A DNA stretch of 18,611 nucleotides from Bacillota bacterium (lineage in GTDB: Bacteria > Bacillota > Clostridia > Oscillospirales > Ruminococcaceae): assembly GCA_023395435.1 (NCBI GenBank), contig JAEWZG010000122.1, positions 1 to 18,611 on the forward strand. Direction: 5' to 3'. Below, piece after piece: positions 8,443 to 15,580 of the stretch. Numbering within the stretch: position 1 is the stretch's first letter; every line of letters starts with the position of its first letter. The notes beneath the pieces were generated by a model. The model saw only the letters and a list, made by a program, of their open reading frames with translations. It made no database searches and had not been told where the DNA came from. The position numbers and the translations under genes were made by a program.

Positions 8443-8471
8443 TTGACACATGTTCATAAATATGAGAAAAT
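8443..8471 (+). promoter_or_regulatory. Promoter of the TPR-like membrane protein gene
   Basis: TTGACA (8443-8448, exact consensus), a 17-base spacer and TGA-GAAAAT (-10 at 8466-8471, 4/6, with the TG extension) predict a start near 8478. That is about 22 bases before the GTG start. Confidence 0.7.
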
Positions 8472-8499
8472 ATAGAAAGTATCTTTTGGGGGTGTAAAT

Positions 8500-9345
8500 G
8501 TGAAAAAAATTAGAATCAGAATGCGGAATATATTAATTTGGTGGGCTGCTTTCTTAGTGATTGCTTTCCTTGTTGTTTTCATACTTAATCCATCAATTAA
8601 AGCAAAAATCATAGCTTTTTGCATAGCAGTCCCTCTTTCATTTGCAATATCTGTCGTATTATACTTATTATGTATTGCTTTATATTTAAGAAAGTTTATT
8701 ACTGTTAATAAACTCAACAATAACTATGGTGCGGGTGAGAAATGTGCTGAAGAGCTTTCAGTGCTCAGCATTGGTGAAAAAAATATTGAAATGAAAAATA
8801 TTTATGTTATTTCACTTGCAAAGGTTTATATGGAAATGGGAGAACCTGAAGAAGTTTTAAAAACTCTCGAAAGAATCAATCGCCACGAGCTATTCAGATT
8901 CAGCTTTAATCCATTACATAAAAAACTTGAGTGTGATTATTATTATCTAAAGATGTCAGCATATGACTCACTAGATGATAAGGATAATGTTATTCTTGCT
9001 TATAAGCAAGGCCGCAGATTATTCGGAAGATTCTACAATAAGCAGGATGAGCCTCTCATTAACCTTACTATTCAATATAATATCGAAAGCTGTCTTGAAA
9101 ACTATGAAAAATGTCAGAGCATTCTTAATGAATTCTTTGCTTTTGACAATGACCAGGTTAAGGCAACCGCATCATTATGTACTGCAGATATTTACATGAA
9201 GACAGGCCGAATTGAAGATGCTGCTGAGCTTTTAAAGGACATTAAGCACAGTATATATGGGTTAGCAAACGCAAAAGAATATGAAAAGCTATGCAACAAG
9301 ATAAAGGAATTTCAAAATACTCAGGAAGTAAAAGAAGAATTTTAG
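8500..9345 (+). CDS. Two-TM membrane protein with TPR-like helical repeats, function unknown
   Basis: I do not recognise this 281-residue protein. Two membrane segments lie at about residues 11-30 and 36-63, with basic residues before the first. The rest, about 70-275, is a cytoplasmic helical region with TPR-like spacing: paired helices such as VISLAKVYMEMGEPEEVLKTL, and ASLCTADIYMKTGRIEDAAELL near 220-240. Such repeats usually serve protein-protein contacts. It starts with GTG at 8500, with GGGGGTG 5 bases upstream; an overlapping ATG reads straight into TGA. It stands alone between its own promoter and a strong terminator. Confidence 0.8.
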   Translation: MKKIRIRMRNILIWWAAFLVIAFLVVFILNPSIKAKIIAFCIAVPLSFAISVVLYLLCIALYLRKFITVNKLNNNYGAGEKCAEELSVLSIGEKNIEMKNIYVISLAKVYMEMGEPEEVLKTLERINRHELFRFSFNPLHKKLECDYYYLKMSAYDSLDDKDNVILAYKQGRRLFGRFYNKQDEPLINLTIQYNIESCLENYEKCQSILNEFFAFDNDQVKATASLCTADIYMKTGRIEDAAELLKDIKHSIYGLANAKEYEKLCNKIKEFQNTQEVKEEF

Positions 9346-9352
9346 TATATAT

Positions 9353-9384
9353 AAAGCCACTGTAATAATTACAGTGGCTTTTTT
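9353..9384. terminator. Bidirectional terminator between convergent genes
   Basis: A perfect 13-base stem (9353-9365 and 9369-9381) with a 3-base loop has six T on the plus side and a short A/T-rich tail on the minus side. It serves the TPR-like gene and the convergent dtd operon, whose stop codon is only 2 bases away. Confidence 0.92.
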
Positions 9385-9385
9385 A

Positions 9386-9817
9386 TTATTCAAGAATTAT
9401 TGTGAATGGTCCGTTGTTTGTTAGCTCAACCTTCATAGAAGCACCGAAGCTACCTGCTTCAACGTGCTGACCTTTTTCCCTGAGCTTATCTATAAAATAA
9501 TTATATAGCTTTTCTGCCATATCAGGCTTACCTGCACTTGAAAAACTCGGACGATTCTTCTTACAGTCTGCATAAAGAGTAAACTGTGATATAACAAGAA
9601 TTTCACCATTAACGTCATTTATTGTAAGATTGGTTTTGTCATTCTCATCGCTGAAAATCCTTAGTTTTACAATCTTTTCAGCAAGTCTGTCACAATCAGT
9701 CTCGGTATCCTCCTGCCCTACTCCTAATAGTATCAAATAACCCTGACCAATTTTCCCTATTATTTTATTTTCCACCTCAACACTTGCGGACAATACTCTT
9801 TGCAATACTATTTTCAT
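9386..9817 (-). CDS. dtd: D-aminoacyl-tRNA deacylase
   Basis: The 143-residue protein is the usual length for DTD. It removes D-amino acids (and glycine mischarged on tRNA-Ala) from tRNA as a homodimer in the cytoplasm. The N-terminus MKIVLQRV, the SQFTLYAD motif (about residues 77-84) and the cross-subunit Gly-cisPro motif in NNGPFTI (about 133-139) are all intact. The ATG at 9817 has GGAGG 6 bases upstream. In many Firmicutes dtd follows relA; here it lies 12 bases after an ABC permease and is the last gene of a TetR-ABC exporter operon. It may therefore be transcribed with that exporter. Confidence 0.96.
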   Translation of the reverse strand: MKIVLQRVLSASVEVENKIIGKIGQGYLILLGVGQEDTETDCDRLAEKIVKLRIFSDENDKTNLTINDVNGEILVISQFTLYADCKKNRPSFSSAGKPDMAEKLYNYFIDKLREKGQHVEAGSFGASMKVELTNNGPFTIILE

Positions 9818-9829
9818 TTAAACCTCCGG

Positions 9830-10630
9830 TTATACTGGGATATCCTTTTTGTTGAAGATTTTTACTCCAAAAGAATACAATATAACAATTATTACCGCAA
9901 GCGCACCAAAGCCGATTAAGTATGATGAGTATTCATTCTTAGCTATCTTGTCCGGCATATACAACGAGAAGATTGTGAACTTCTTGAATACTTCAAGCTT
10001 CTCCCCGAAGTCTTTGAGCATATAGAATAAGAAGAACAGAATAGGTATACCTGCCCCGAATGCTAACGACTGTTTCGATTCATTAAACATACAAGAGAAG
10101 AAATAACATATTGCTGAAATCGTCCATGTTATCAATAAAGCACCAGCAGTTAATATAAGAGTATGCTTAAGACTTATGTCAGCTTCCTTATATAAAAGAC
10201 AGCAGATATAACCGATAACAGTATTAATAATAATTATTATTGCATTGCTGAGCAAGAAAAAGATGCCACTTGAAATACTTATCTGATTACGGGTATTAGG
10301 TGTAGCGAGCAGACAGGACATTGAACCTTTATCTACTCTTCCTGCAATAATTTTGTTACCTACAATTATATTATAAACAAGCGTAAACATCGGAATTATT
10401 GTTCCATAAAAGAACTGTGCAAAATATCCACTAAAGCCCTTAGGTAATTTGTTCATACCATAAATATTACCCATTGAACCCATACCACCAGCCATATCAG
10501 TCATTCTGTCAATAAATGAAGGTGTATACATAAAAATAAGAATAAGCTGATACATTAGTAAGATTACAGTAAACAGACCAATAATAAATAAATTGGATTT
10601 AAAAAGCTGTTTTATAATTGACTTATTCAT
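9830..10630 (-). CDS. ABC-2 type transporter permease
   Basis: The protein has 266 residues and about six membrane segments (around 14-35, 68-90, 118-146, 156-180, 189-206 and 236-260), the layout of an ABC-2 export permease. A glycine/methionine-rich extracytoplasmic loop (MAGGMGSMGNIYGMN) lies near 46-60. The start at 10630 (MNKSII) is chosen because GGAGGTG lies 6-7 bases upstream; a start 13 codons further up is possible but has no such site. The gene overlaps the end of the ATPase gene by 8 bases, so the two are coupled. The substrate is unknown. TetR-controlled exporters of this type often handle toxic or amphipathic compounds. Confidence 0.9.
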   Translation of the reverse strand: MNKSIIKQLFKSNLFIIGLFTVILLMYQLILIFMYTPSFIDRMTDMAGGMGSMGNIYGMNKLPKGFSGYFAQFFYGTIIPMFTLVYNIIVGNKIIAGRVDKGSMSCLLATPNTRNQISISSGIFFLLSNAIIIIINTVIGYICCLLYKEADISLKHTLILTAGALLITWTISAICYFFSCMFNESKQSLAFGAGIPILFFLFYMLKDFGEKLEVFKKFTIFSLYMPDKIAKNEYSSYLIGFGALAVIIVILYSFGVKIFNKKDIPV

Positions 10631-11513
10631 TTTTATCACCTCCATAATAATGCATAAAGATATCTTCAAGTGACTGAGTCTTTATATCAAATGAACTTAT
10701 TTCATAATCTGCAAGGACTTTTATCAGCGGTGATATGTGTCCTGTTATTGAAACAGTAACGTGTCTGCCATTGATTTCCTTTACATCAAAACTTTCTTTT
10801 GAGAATCTTTCTGCTTCTCCCTTTGAGGTAAAATTAATGATATATTGCTTTCTCTGTGATGATTTAAGAGTAGCGACTTCCTCAATGGTAACAAGTCTTC
10901 CATTCTTGATGATACCAACTCTATCGCAGGTTTTTTCAACCTCTTCAAAGCTATGCGATGACATCAATATTGTCTTACCGGCTTTTTTTTCTTTATCAAT
11001 CAGCTCGACGAACTTACTCTGCATAAGTGGATCAAGTCCACTTGTCGGTTCATCAAGAATAAGTACATCAGGATTATCCATAAAGGCTGAAACTATACCG
11101 ATTTTCTGCTTCATACCCTTTGACATTTTCTTAAGTCTTCCGCTTGGGTCAAGCTCAAAGAATGAAATAAGCTCATTCATTTTTGTATAGTCCTTCATAC
11201 CCTTAAGTACAGCTAAAAACTTCAGGAAGTCAATACCCTTCATTTCATCAAGAAAAGCAATTTCACCAGGTAGATAACCAAGAGTTTTTTCAATTTCAGA
11301 TGAATGTGTCCTACAGTCAAGACCATTGATAGTGCAATCACCCATATCAGGATTCAAGAAACCTAATAGATGACGGATCGTGGTAGTCTTTCCTGCTCCG
11401 TTTGGACCAAGAAAACCAAATGCCTCGCCCTTTTCTATTTTGAAGGACAAGTCAAAGATGCCTTTGTTATTCCCATAATCCTTTGTGAGATTGTTGATGT
11501 TAATAACACTCAT
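10623..11513 (-). CDS. ABC transporter ATP-binding protein
   Basis: The protein has 296 residues. The nucleotide-binding domain (about 1-215) has Walker A GPNGAGKT (36-43), the signature MSKGMKQK (130-137), Walker B LILDEP (151-156) and the switch His187. The usual Q-loop position reads GYLPGEIAF. A C-terminal domain of about 80 residues is like those on drug- and lantibiotic-type exporters. It pairs with the permease downstream, probably as a homodimer with two permeases. AAGGAGG precedes the ATG by 10 bases. The ATG overlaps the TetR stop (ATGA), so all three genes are translated in series. Confidence 0.94.
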   Translation of the reverse strand: MSVININNLTKDYGNNKGIFDLSFKIEKGEAFGFLGPNGAGKTTTIRHLLGFLNPDMGDCTINGLDCRTHSSEIEKTLGYLPGEIAFLDEMKGIDFLKFLAVLKGMKDYTKMNELISFFELDPSGRLKKMSKGMKQKIGIVSAFMDNPDVLILDEPTSGLDPLMQSKFVELIDKEKKAGKTILMSSHSFEEVEKTCDRVGIIKNGRLVTIEEVATLKSSQRKQYIINFTSKGEAERFSKESFDVKEINGRHVTVSITGHISPLIKVLADYEISSFDIKTQSLEDIFMHYYGGDKNE

Positions 11514-12130
11514 TTGCAGAATTCCTCCTTATAAAGATTATATTTCAATAAATTTAATACTGATTCAAAATCTGACATTATTTCATCAAGGCTCATATCA
11601 TCCTTTTCAAATCGTTCCTTCATATATCCGATTCCAAGCCAGTATAACATTTTTATGACCAATTGTACATCAACATTATCCTTAAATTTTGAAAAATCAA
11701 TCTTGGAAAAACGTTGTGAAATTATTGAAAATAAATAATCTTCATTATATCTTGATATTTTCTCTGAAACACCGGGTGTTTTATCGTAAAAAGATTTTAA
11801 CACGAATTGATAAAGATAAGGGAACTTTTTCATAACCTTGACTTTTTCGATATTCTTCTCAATAATAAACTTAAAAAAATCAGTTTCTTCATCCCCGTCA
11901 GAACTATCCAGCTCACTTGCAACAAATTTTGTTGCATACTCATATAAAAAACAATATAATCCAAGCTTGTTTTCAAAATAGTAAAACAAAAGTCCTTTTG
12001 ATATTTCAGCTTCCTGAGCTATTTCTTCAGTAGAAGCTTTTTTATAATCATTTTTTGAAAAAACCCTGAACCCTGCATTTATAATCTTCTGCTGTTTTTC
12101 TATGGGGAGATTATAAAACTTCTCATTCAT
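11510..12130 (-). CDS. TetR/AcrR-family transcriptional repressor
   Basis: The 206-residue protein begins with the pattern common in this family (NEKFYNLPIEKQQKIINAG). The TetR helix-turn-helix spans about residues 30-55 (TEEIAQEAEISKGLLFYYFENK), and a variable ligand domain follows. The start at 12130 has GAGGGTG about 8 bases upstream; in-frame upstream Met codons at 12154 and 12196 would add residues unlike the family N-terminus, and the latter lies in the promoter. It is first in the exporter operon. A perfect palindrome on the -35 of its promoter suggests autorepression lifted by an exporter substrate. Confidence 0.92.
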   Translation of the reverse strand: MNEKFYNLPIEKQQKIINAGFRVFSKNDYKKASTEEIAQEAEISKGLLFYYFENKLGLYCFLYEYATKFVASELDSSDGDEETDFFKFIIEKNIEKVKVMKKFPYLYQFVLKSFYDKTPGVSEKISRYNEDYLFSIISQRFSKIDFSKFKDNVDVQLVIKMLYWLGIGYMKERFEKDDMSLDEIMSDFESVLNLLKYNLYKEEFCK

Positions 12131-12167
12131 AAACTTCACACCCTCATTGACCATTTCAGTTAATAAT

Positions 12168-12196
12168 ATTGTATTGCTATTGACCAAAACGGTCAA
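12168..12196 (-). promoter_or_regulatory. Promoter of the tetR-ABC-dtd operon
   Basis: On the minus strand, TTGACC (12196-12191, 5/6), a 17-base spacer and TACAAT (12173-12168, 5/6) give a near-consensus promoter. The start is near 12161, about 30 bases before the TetR ATG. Confidence 0.8.
12180..12196. promoter_or_regulatory. Putative TetR operator palindrome
   Basis: TTGACC-AAAAC-GGTCAA is a perfect 6-base dyad with a 5-base centre. One half forms the -35 of the minus-strand promoter. Size and position are typical for TetR-family autorepression. A further TTGACC half-site occurs near 12147-12152. Confidence 0.75.
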
Positions 12197-12219
12197 GGGT
12201 AAATATATACAAATAATAA

Positions 12220-12248
12220 TTGATTATTTCAGCAAAATAATGTAAAAT
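12220..12248 (+). promoter_or_regulatory. Promoter of the ArsC-like gene
   Basis: TTGATT (12220-12225), a 17-base spacer and TAAAAT (12243-12248) predict a start near 12255 and a short leader. The TetR palindrome ends 23 bases upstream of this -35, so shared control is possible but not shown. Confidence 0.6.
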
Positions 12249-12276
12249 CAAACTATAAACATTAAGGGTGGATAAA

Positions 12277-12618
12277 ATGAATATACAGATTTTTGGAAAG
12301 TCAAAATGTTTTGACACAAAAAAGGCCGAACGCTATTTTAAAGAACGTGGGATAAAATTTCAGTCAATAGATATTGCCTCAAAAGGCATGAGCAAGGGTG
12401 AATATAACAGCGTGAAAAGTGCTGTGGGTGGCTTTGACAAGCTTTTTGATGAAAACTCAAAGAACGAAACTTCTACGCTTATTAAATATTTGGGTGATAT
12501 TTCAGCAAAGGAAGAGAAACTACTTGAAAATCCTTCGATTTTCAAGACTCCTATTGTAAGGAATGGCAAGCTTGCTACTGTCGGTTATTGCCCTGATGTG
12601 TGGAAAAACTGGGAATAA
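12277..12618 (+). CDS. ArsC/YffB/Spx-type thioredoxin-fold protein
   Basis: The 113-residue protein has the ArsC-family fold. The N-terminal motif GKSKCFDTKKAERYFKERG (about residues 7-25) has a single active-site cysteine at about 11, and TPIVRNGK near the C-terminus carries the conserved cis-Pro/basic loop. The C-x-D-T-x-K-A pattern is closer to YffB-like members than to Spx, which has CxxC. Arsenate reductase or thiol-redox roles are possible, but no arsenic genes are nearby, so the function is open. The ATG at 12277 has AAGGGTGG 5-6 bases before it; a GTG three codons upstream lies inside that ribosome site and is unlikely. Confidence 0.85.
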   Translation: MNIQIFGKSKCFDTKKAERYFKERGIKFQSIDIASKGMSKGEYNSVKSAVGGFDKLFDENSKNETSTLIKYLGDISAKEEKLLENPSIFKTPIVRNGKLATVGYCPDVWKNWE

Positions 12619-12622
12619 TATG

Positions 12623-12651
12623 TTGACAATTGGGGTAATTAACTATATTAT
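12623..12651 (+). promoter_or_regulatory. Near-consensus promoter after the ArsC-like gene
   Basis: TTGACA (12623-12628, exact), a 17-base spacer and TATTAT (12646-12651, 5/6) predict a start near 12658. It starts 5 bases after the ArsC-like stop codon. The transcript would have a leader of about 235 bases before the next well-formed start at 12893. Confidence 0.65.
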
Positions 12652-12870
12652 ATAAATATTATTTATCAATGTGTAAGAGTATCAAATTACACTCAGCCAT
12701 ACCAATTTAATTTATATTCAAATTATATTCATGTAATTGATTATAATAAAGTAGAACCACAATATTCCTGGTCTTTAGGCAGCAAAATACCTGGTGTTAC
12801 ACTTGTTTATATAAAAGGTATGCGACAATCTTGTTACGGATGGCTTAATCAGACAAATTATACTCCGTAA
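12643..12870 (+). pseudogene. Start-less 75-codon reading frame, possible gene remnant
   Basis: Between the ArsC-like gene and the small membrane protein, one frame is open from the TAA at 12640-12642 to the TAA at 12868-12870. The second half reads like protein: VEPQYSWSLGSKIPG near residues 37-51, then VTLVYIKGMRQSCYGW and NQTNYTP at the end. There is no ATG, GTG or TTG in frame until the Met near residue 60 and no ribosome site. Possible readings are the 3' end of a decayed gene, a frameshifted gene (an ATG at 12669 in another frame stops after 13 codons), or a chance open frame in a long leader. No family is recognised. Confidence 0.35.
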
Positions 12871-12892
12871 ATTAATAAGGATGGTGTTTTTT

Positions 12893-13144
12893 ATGAACAA
12901 TAAATTGTTAACTTCTATTCTTAAAATCGTTATAGAAATTACTATTTCTTTCCTTGTTTTCTTTTTAATTTGTCATTTTTATTTTGAATTTCTTCTACGA
13001 AAATCAAATGCAAATGATTATGAATATGATGCGATAGTTGCTGCCCCTGTACTTATATGTACAGTTATCTGGGTATGCACATCTCGTATTATAAGAGCTA
13101 TAAAATCAAATAAACAATCAGAAAATAAAGACGAGGATGATTAA
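12893..13144 (+). CDS. Small two-TM membrane protein, function unknown
   Basis: The 83-residue protein has two membrane segments at about 8-32 and 45-66. Between them is a short acidic stretch (SNANDYEYD), and the tail is charged and cytoplasmic (SNKQSENKDEDD). The ATG at 12893 is preferred because AAGGATGG lies 8-9 bases upstream; an ATG at 12881 lies inside that site. It is transcribed from the promoter at 12623 or by read-through from the ArsC-like gene, and ends at a strong terminator. No family is recognised. Confidence 0.7.
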   Translation: MNNKLLTSILKIVIEITISFLVFFLICHFYFEFLLRKSNANDYEYDAIVAAPVLICTVIWVCTSRIIRAIKSNKQSENKDEDD

Positions 13145-13155
13145 TTAATATAAAA

Positions 13156-13201
13156 AGCCTCCTATGGTAGAATGAAAGATACTATCATAGGAGGCTCTTT
13201 T
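13156..13201. terminator. Bidirectional terminator between convergent operons
   Basis: A 15-base stem (13156-13170 and 13182-13196) with one G-T pair and an 11-base loop is flanked by A-run and T-run tails. It serves the small membrane gene on the plus strand and the hydrogenase-sensor operon on the minus strand. Confidence 0.9.
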
Positions 13202-13245
13202 GTGCTGTCTGTACAATTTGGTGCTGTTCAAAAGCTGATGACTTT

Positions 13246-13968
13246 TTATATATGTTTTCTTTTTAAGGCTTTGAGAATATCTTCTGGGTTTCTTGACTCG
13301 CAATGAAGAAAATTCACAGGCTCATTAATATCCTGAAGATAATGTGCATCTGAATTCGTGACTATCTTACAAGTTCTTATATAGCTATGAATGCCCAAAA
13401 GTTCAGAAAGCTTATCCATATTTTTAAGCTCCGCACATTCAAAATCCGAATTAGGCGGAATATATCCTAGGTTTGAAATAAGAGAATTTGCATTCTTGTC
13501 AATATGTGCAGGGAAGGCAAAGCCGCCGTATTCCCTCACAATCTTAAAAACTTCGTCAAATGAAATTGATGTGGCATTAATTAAAAGGTCGGGAACATAT
13601 CCAATGATATTGTCATCCTTATCGCATATTCTCTGCTCACCGAAAATTGTAGGGTCATTTTTAATTTTAAAAAGCTTTGAATATACATATTCGTCAAAGC
13701 TCATTGCCTTTTCAAGACAAGGGAATAAGCATACAACGTGAACTTCTTCAACAGTTGTAAGCTCCATACCACATATTACTGTTATTCCATATTCCTTTGC
13801 AACCTCTAAAGCTGCGCCACAGTTTTTACAGGAATTATGGTCGGTTACTGCAATGACATCAAGTCCTTTTATATATGCCATGCCAACCATATTGGCTGGT
13901 GTCATATCATTATCCCCACAAGGAGAAAGACAGGAATGCATATGCAGGTCATATGAAAGATTAAGCAT
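13246..13968 (-). CDS. PHP-domain metal-dependent phosphoesterase
   Basis: The 240-residue protein carries the PHP metal-binding set: His9 and His11 in DLHMHS, Asp43-His44 in VTDHNS, Glu69 in GMELTT, His77 in EVHVV, His155 in FPAHID and Asp207/His209 in NSDAH. Members hydrolyse phosphoesters with a two- or three-metal centre; the substrate here is unknown. Four cysteines lie close to the metal site (Cys13, Cys17, Cys47, Cys50), spaced as CxxxC and CxxC, and could bind metal or Fe-S. The ATG at 13968 overlaps the DRTGG gene by 8 bases. It is the last gene of the sensor operon, about 45 bases before the terminator. Confidence 0.9.
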   Translation of the reverse strand: MLNLSYDLHMHSCLSPCGDNDMTPANMVGMAYIKGLDVIAVTDHNSCKNCGAALEVAKEYGITVICGMELTTVEEVHVVCLFPCLEKAMSFDEYVYSKLFKIKNDPTIFGEQRICDKDDNIIGYVPDLLINATSISFDEVFKIVREYGGFAFPAHIDKNANSLISNLGYIPPNSDFECAELKNMDKLSELLGIHSYIRTCKIVTNSDAHYLQDINEPVNFLHCESRNPEDILKALKRKHI

Positions 13969-14296
13969 TATTTATGGCTGTATTTATGGTTAATGCTGTT
14001 TCAAAAATAGGTTCATCAGATTTTATAACAGTAACATTATTCTGTTTTGCTTTTTCCTTTGCATTATCATCTAGCTGTACTGAGTCGGCTAGAATAATAC
14101 AGCTTATATCTGCAAGTGTAGCAACAGCAATAGTGTTGACGTTACCCATGACTGTAACCCATGCACAGCCTGCTGGTGCTTTTCCCATTACAAAACTTAA
14201 AAGGTCGCAACAATATACCTTTGAAATTTCTTTATCTTCATCACCTGTGTTGATAACAGTATATTTATTCAAGGCGTTAAGCTCTTTTACTGTCAT
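13961..14296 (-). CDS. DRTGG-domain protein (downstream copy)
   Basis: The 111-residue single-domain protein begins MTVKELNALNKYTVIN and fits the DRTGG-type domain seen alone in clostridial hydrogenase-associated loci and fused in Pta and CBS proteins. The domain is thought to bind a small ligand or mediate regulation; its role is not established. It is a paralogue of the protein at 16825-17175 (shared MTV start, SDxxSxVxAF-like core, V.V..SD near the end). It contains four cysteines. AAGGAG precedes the ATG by 9 bases. It follows the HydS-like gene by 12 bases and overlaps the PHP gene. Confidence 0.82.
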   Translation of the reverse strand: MTVKELNALNKYTVINTGDEDKEISKVYCCDLLSFVMGKAPAGCAWVTVMGNVNTIAVATLADISCIILADSVQLDDNAKEKAKQNNVTVIKSDEPIFETALTINTAINNA

Positions 14297-14308
14297 TGAT
14301 ATTACTCC

Positions 14309-15580
14309 TTATATATTATTAAGATCATTTGATATTCTGTGTATATACTCACGGAGGAGATGTATGCAATCCTTTTCCTGTGCAACGCCACGAACAACAT
14401 CTTCTGCAAGTGCCTTGCAGGTCGGCGCACCACAAGAGCCACAGTCAAGCCCAGGAAGTCTTGAGTTGATTTCATCAACCTTTGACATAAGTGCAAGACT
14501 TTCAACAACATCCGATCCAAGCTTGAAAACAGGCTGGAATTCAATTTTCTTACCCCAGTATGCACCCTTGACGGTTTCTCCGTTAAGATGATTCATTGCG
14601 ACAGGAAGATATTTTCTGAGCCGTTTCAACTTTGCTTTAGCAACATATGGATTTTCAACTTGAAGAACCCCACCAACACAACCACCATTGCAGGCATTAA
14701 GTTCAATAAAATCAAGATCAGAAAATTTTGAATCCTCAAGATCCTCAAGAACCTTTATAACATTTTCAATTCCGTCAGCGGCAAGATAATTGTCAATAAG
14801 AAGTCCACCTGCTTCACCACCAGTGCCACCCCAGCTTATTCCGATTTTGCCAGAGGTTGAAAGCTCCTGTGTGTCATCCTGCGTCTGCTTCATAAAAGGA
14901 AGAATCCTTGTGTAGACATCTTTTATTGCCAAAACTCCGTTTACCTCGGATTTCTCATTGGCAATAGGTGCATATATAGCTGTTACCTTTGCTGGACAAG
15001 GTGAAATAAATATAACGCCAATATCCTCAGAAGACAAGCCAGTCTCATTCATTGCCTTTTCTCTTGCAAGCTTTGCGGCGAGCTCCATAGGTGCATTGAT
15101 AGGAATTAGATGCTCAATAAGATTAGGGAACCTAACTCTTATAAGACGTACAACAGACGGACAAGCTGAACTTATAAAAGGAGTCTTGTCTTTATTCTGT
15201 TCGATGTACTCCCTTGTCATTTCGCTTACCATTTCAGCAGCGCCACTTACTTCATAGACATCATCAAATCCCATAAGTATCAATGCTCTTAGTATAATGT
15301 TAATGTCATCAAGATTGTTGAATTGCCCATAAAAAGAAGGAGCAGGAAGAGCAACAGTATACTTGAACTTATCCAATATATCCAAAGAATCATATGTTGA
15401 TTTCTTTGCATGGTGTGGGCATACTCGAATGCATTCTCCACAGTCAATGCAGAATTCTTTTATAATCTGTGCCTTGCCATTTCGTACTCTTATTGCTTGT
15501 GTAGGGCATCTTTTAATACAGTTAATACAACCCTTGCACAATGATTTATCAAGTGTTACCGAGTGGAAAAACGTATCCGT
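14309..15580 (-). CDS. HydS-like [FeFe]-hydrogenase homologue with ferredoxin domain (putative sensory)
   Basis: Domains in order: a 2x[4Fe-4S] ferredoxin with CKGCINCIKRCP and CIDCGECIRVCP in the first about 60 residues; an Fe-only hydrogenase large-subunit domain; and a C-terminal cysteine cluster (CGSCGAPTC followed by C 22 residues later), likely another [4Fe-4S]. H-cluster motifs are SSACPSVVR (canonical TSCCPGW), SPCPAKVTA (canonical MPCTAKKFE) and NACNGGCVGG. The four cluster-ligand cysteines are kept, but the proton-relay cysteine before the first one is alanine. This matches putative sensory HydS proteins, although no PAS domain is present. The start is unusual: no ATG, GTG or TTG is found where the family N-terminus (TFFHSVTLDK) begins. 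ACG at 15580, 8 bases after GGGGG, is my choice; ATA at 15586 or TTG at 15541 are alternatives. Confidence 0.88.
   Translation of the reverse strand, partial: TDTFFHSVTLDKSLCKGCINCIKRCPTQAIRVRNGKAQIIKEFCIDCGECIRVCPHHAKKSTYDSLDILDKFKYTVALPAPSFYGQFNNLDDINIILRALILMGFDDVYEVSGAAEMVSEMTREYIEQNKDKTPFISSACPSVVRLIRVRFPNLIEHLIPINAPMELAAKLAREKAMNETGLSSEDIGVIFISPCPAKVTAIYAPIANEKSEVNGVLAIKDVYTRILPFMKQTQDDTQELSTSGKIGISWGGTGGEAGGLLIDNYLAADGIENVIKVLEDLEDSKFSDLDFIELNACNGGCVGGVLQVENPYVAKAKLKRLRKYLPVAMNHLNGETVKGAYWGKKIEFQPVFKLGSDVVESLALMSKVDEINSRLPGLDCGSCGAPTCKALAEDVVRGVAQEKDCIHLLREYIHRISNDLNNI

Noticed and set aside
12277..12618. Calling the ArsC-fold gene arsenate reductase arsC or spx
   Set aside because: It has a single cysteine in a YffB-like motif, no CxxC for Spx and no arsenic resistance genes nearby; family name only is justified.
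12671..12692. GTGTAA...TTACAC inverted repeat in the leader after the ArsC-like gene as a riboswitch or attenuator
   Set aside because: A single 6-base AT-rich stem with no matching terminator or known aptamer pattern.
13974..14591. 205-codon open frame on the plus strand opposite the DRTGG and HydS-like genes
   Set aside because: It is antisense to two well-supported genes, has no family features and no ribosome site.
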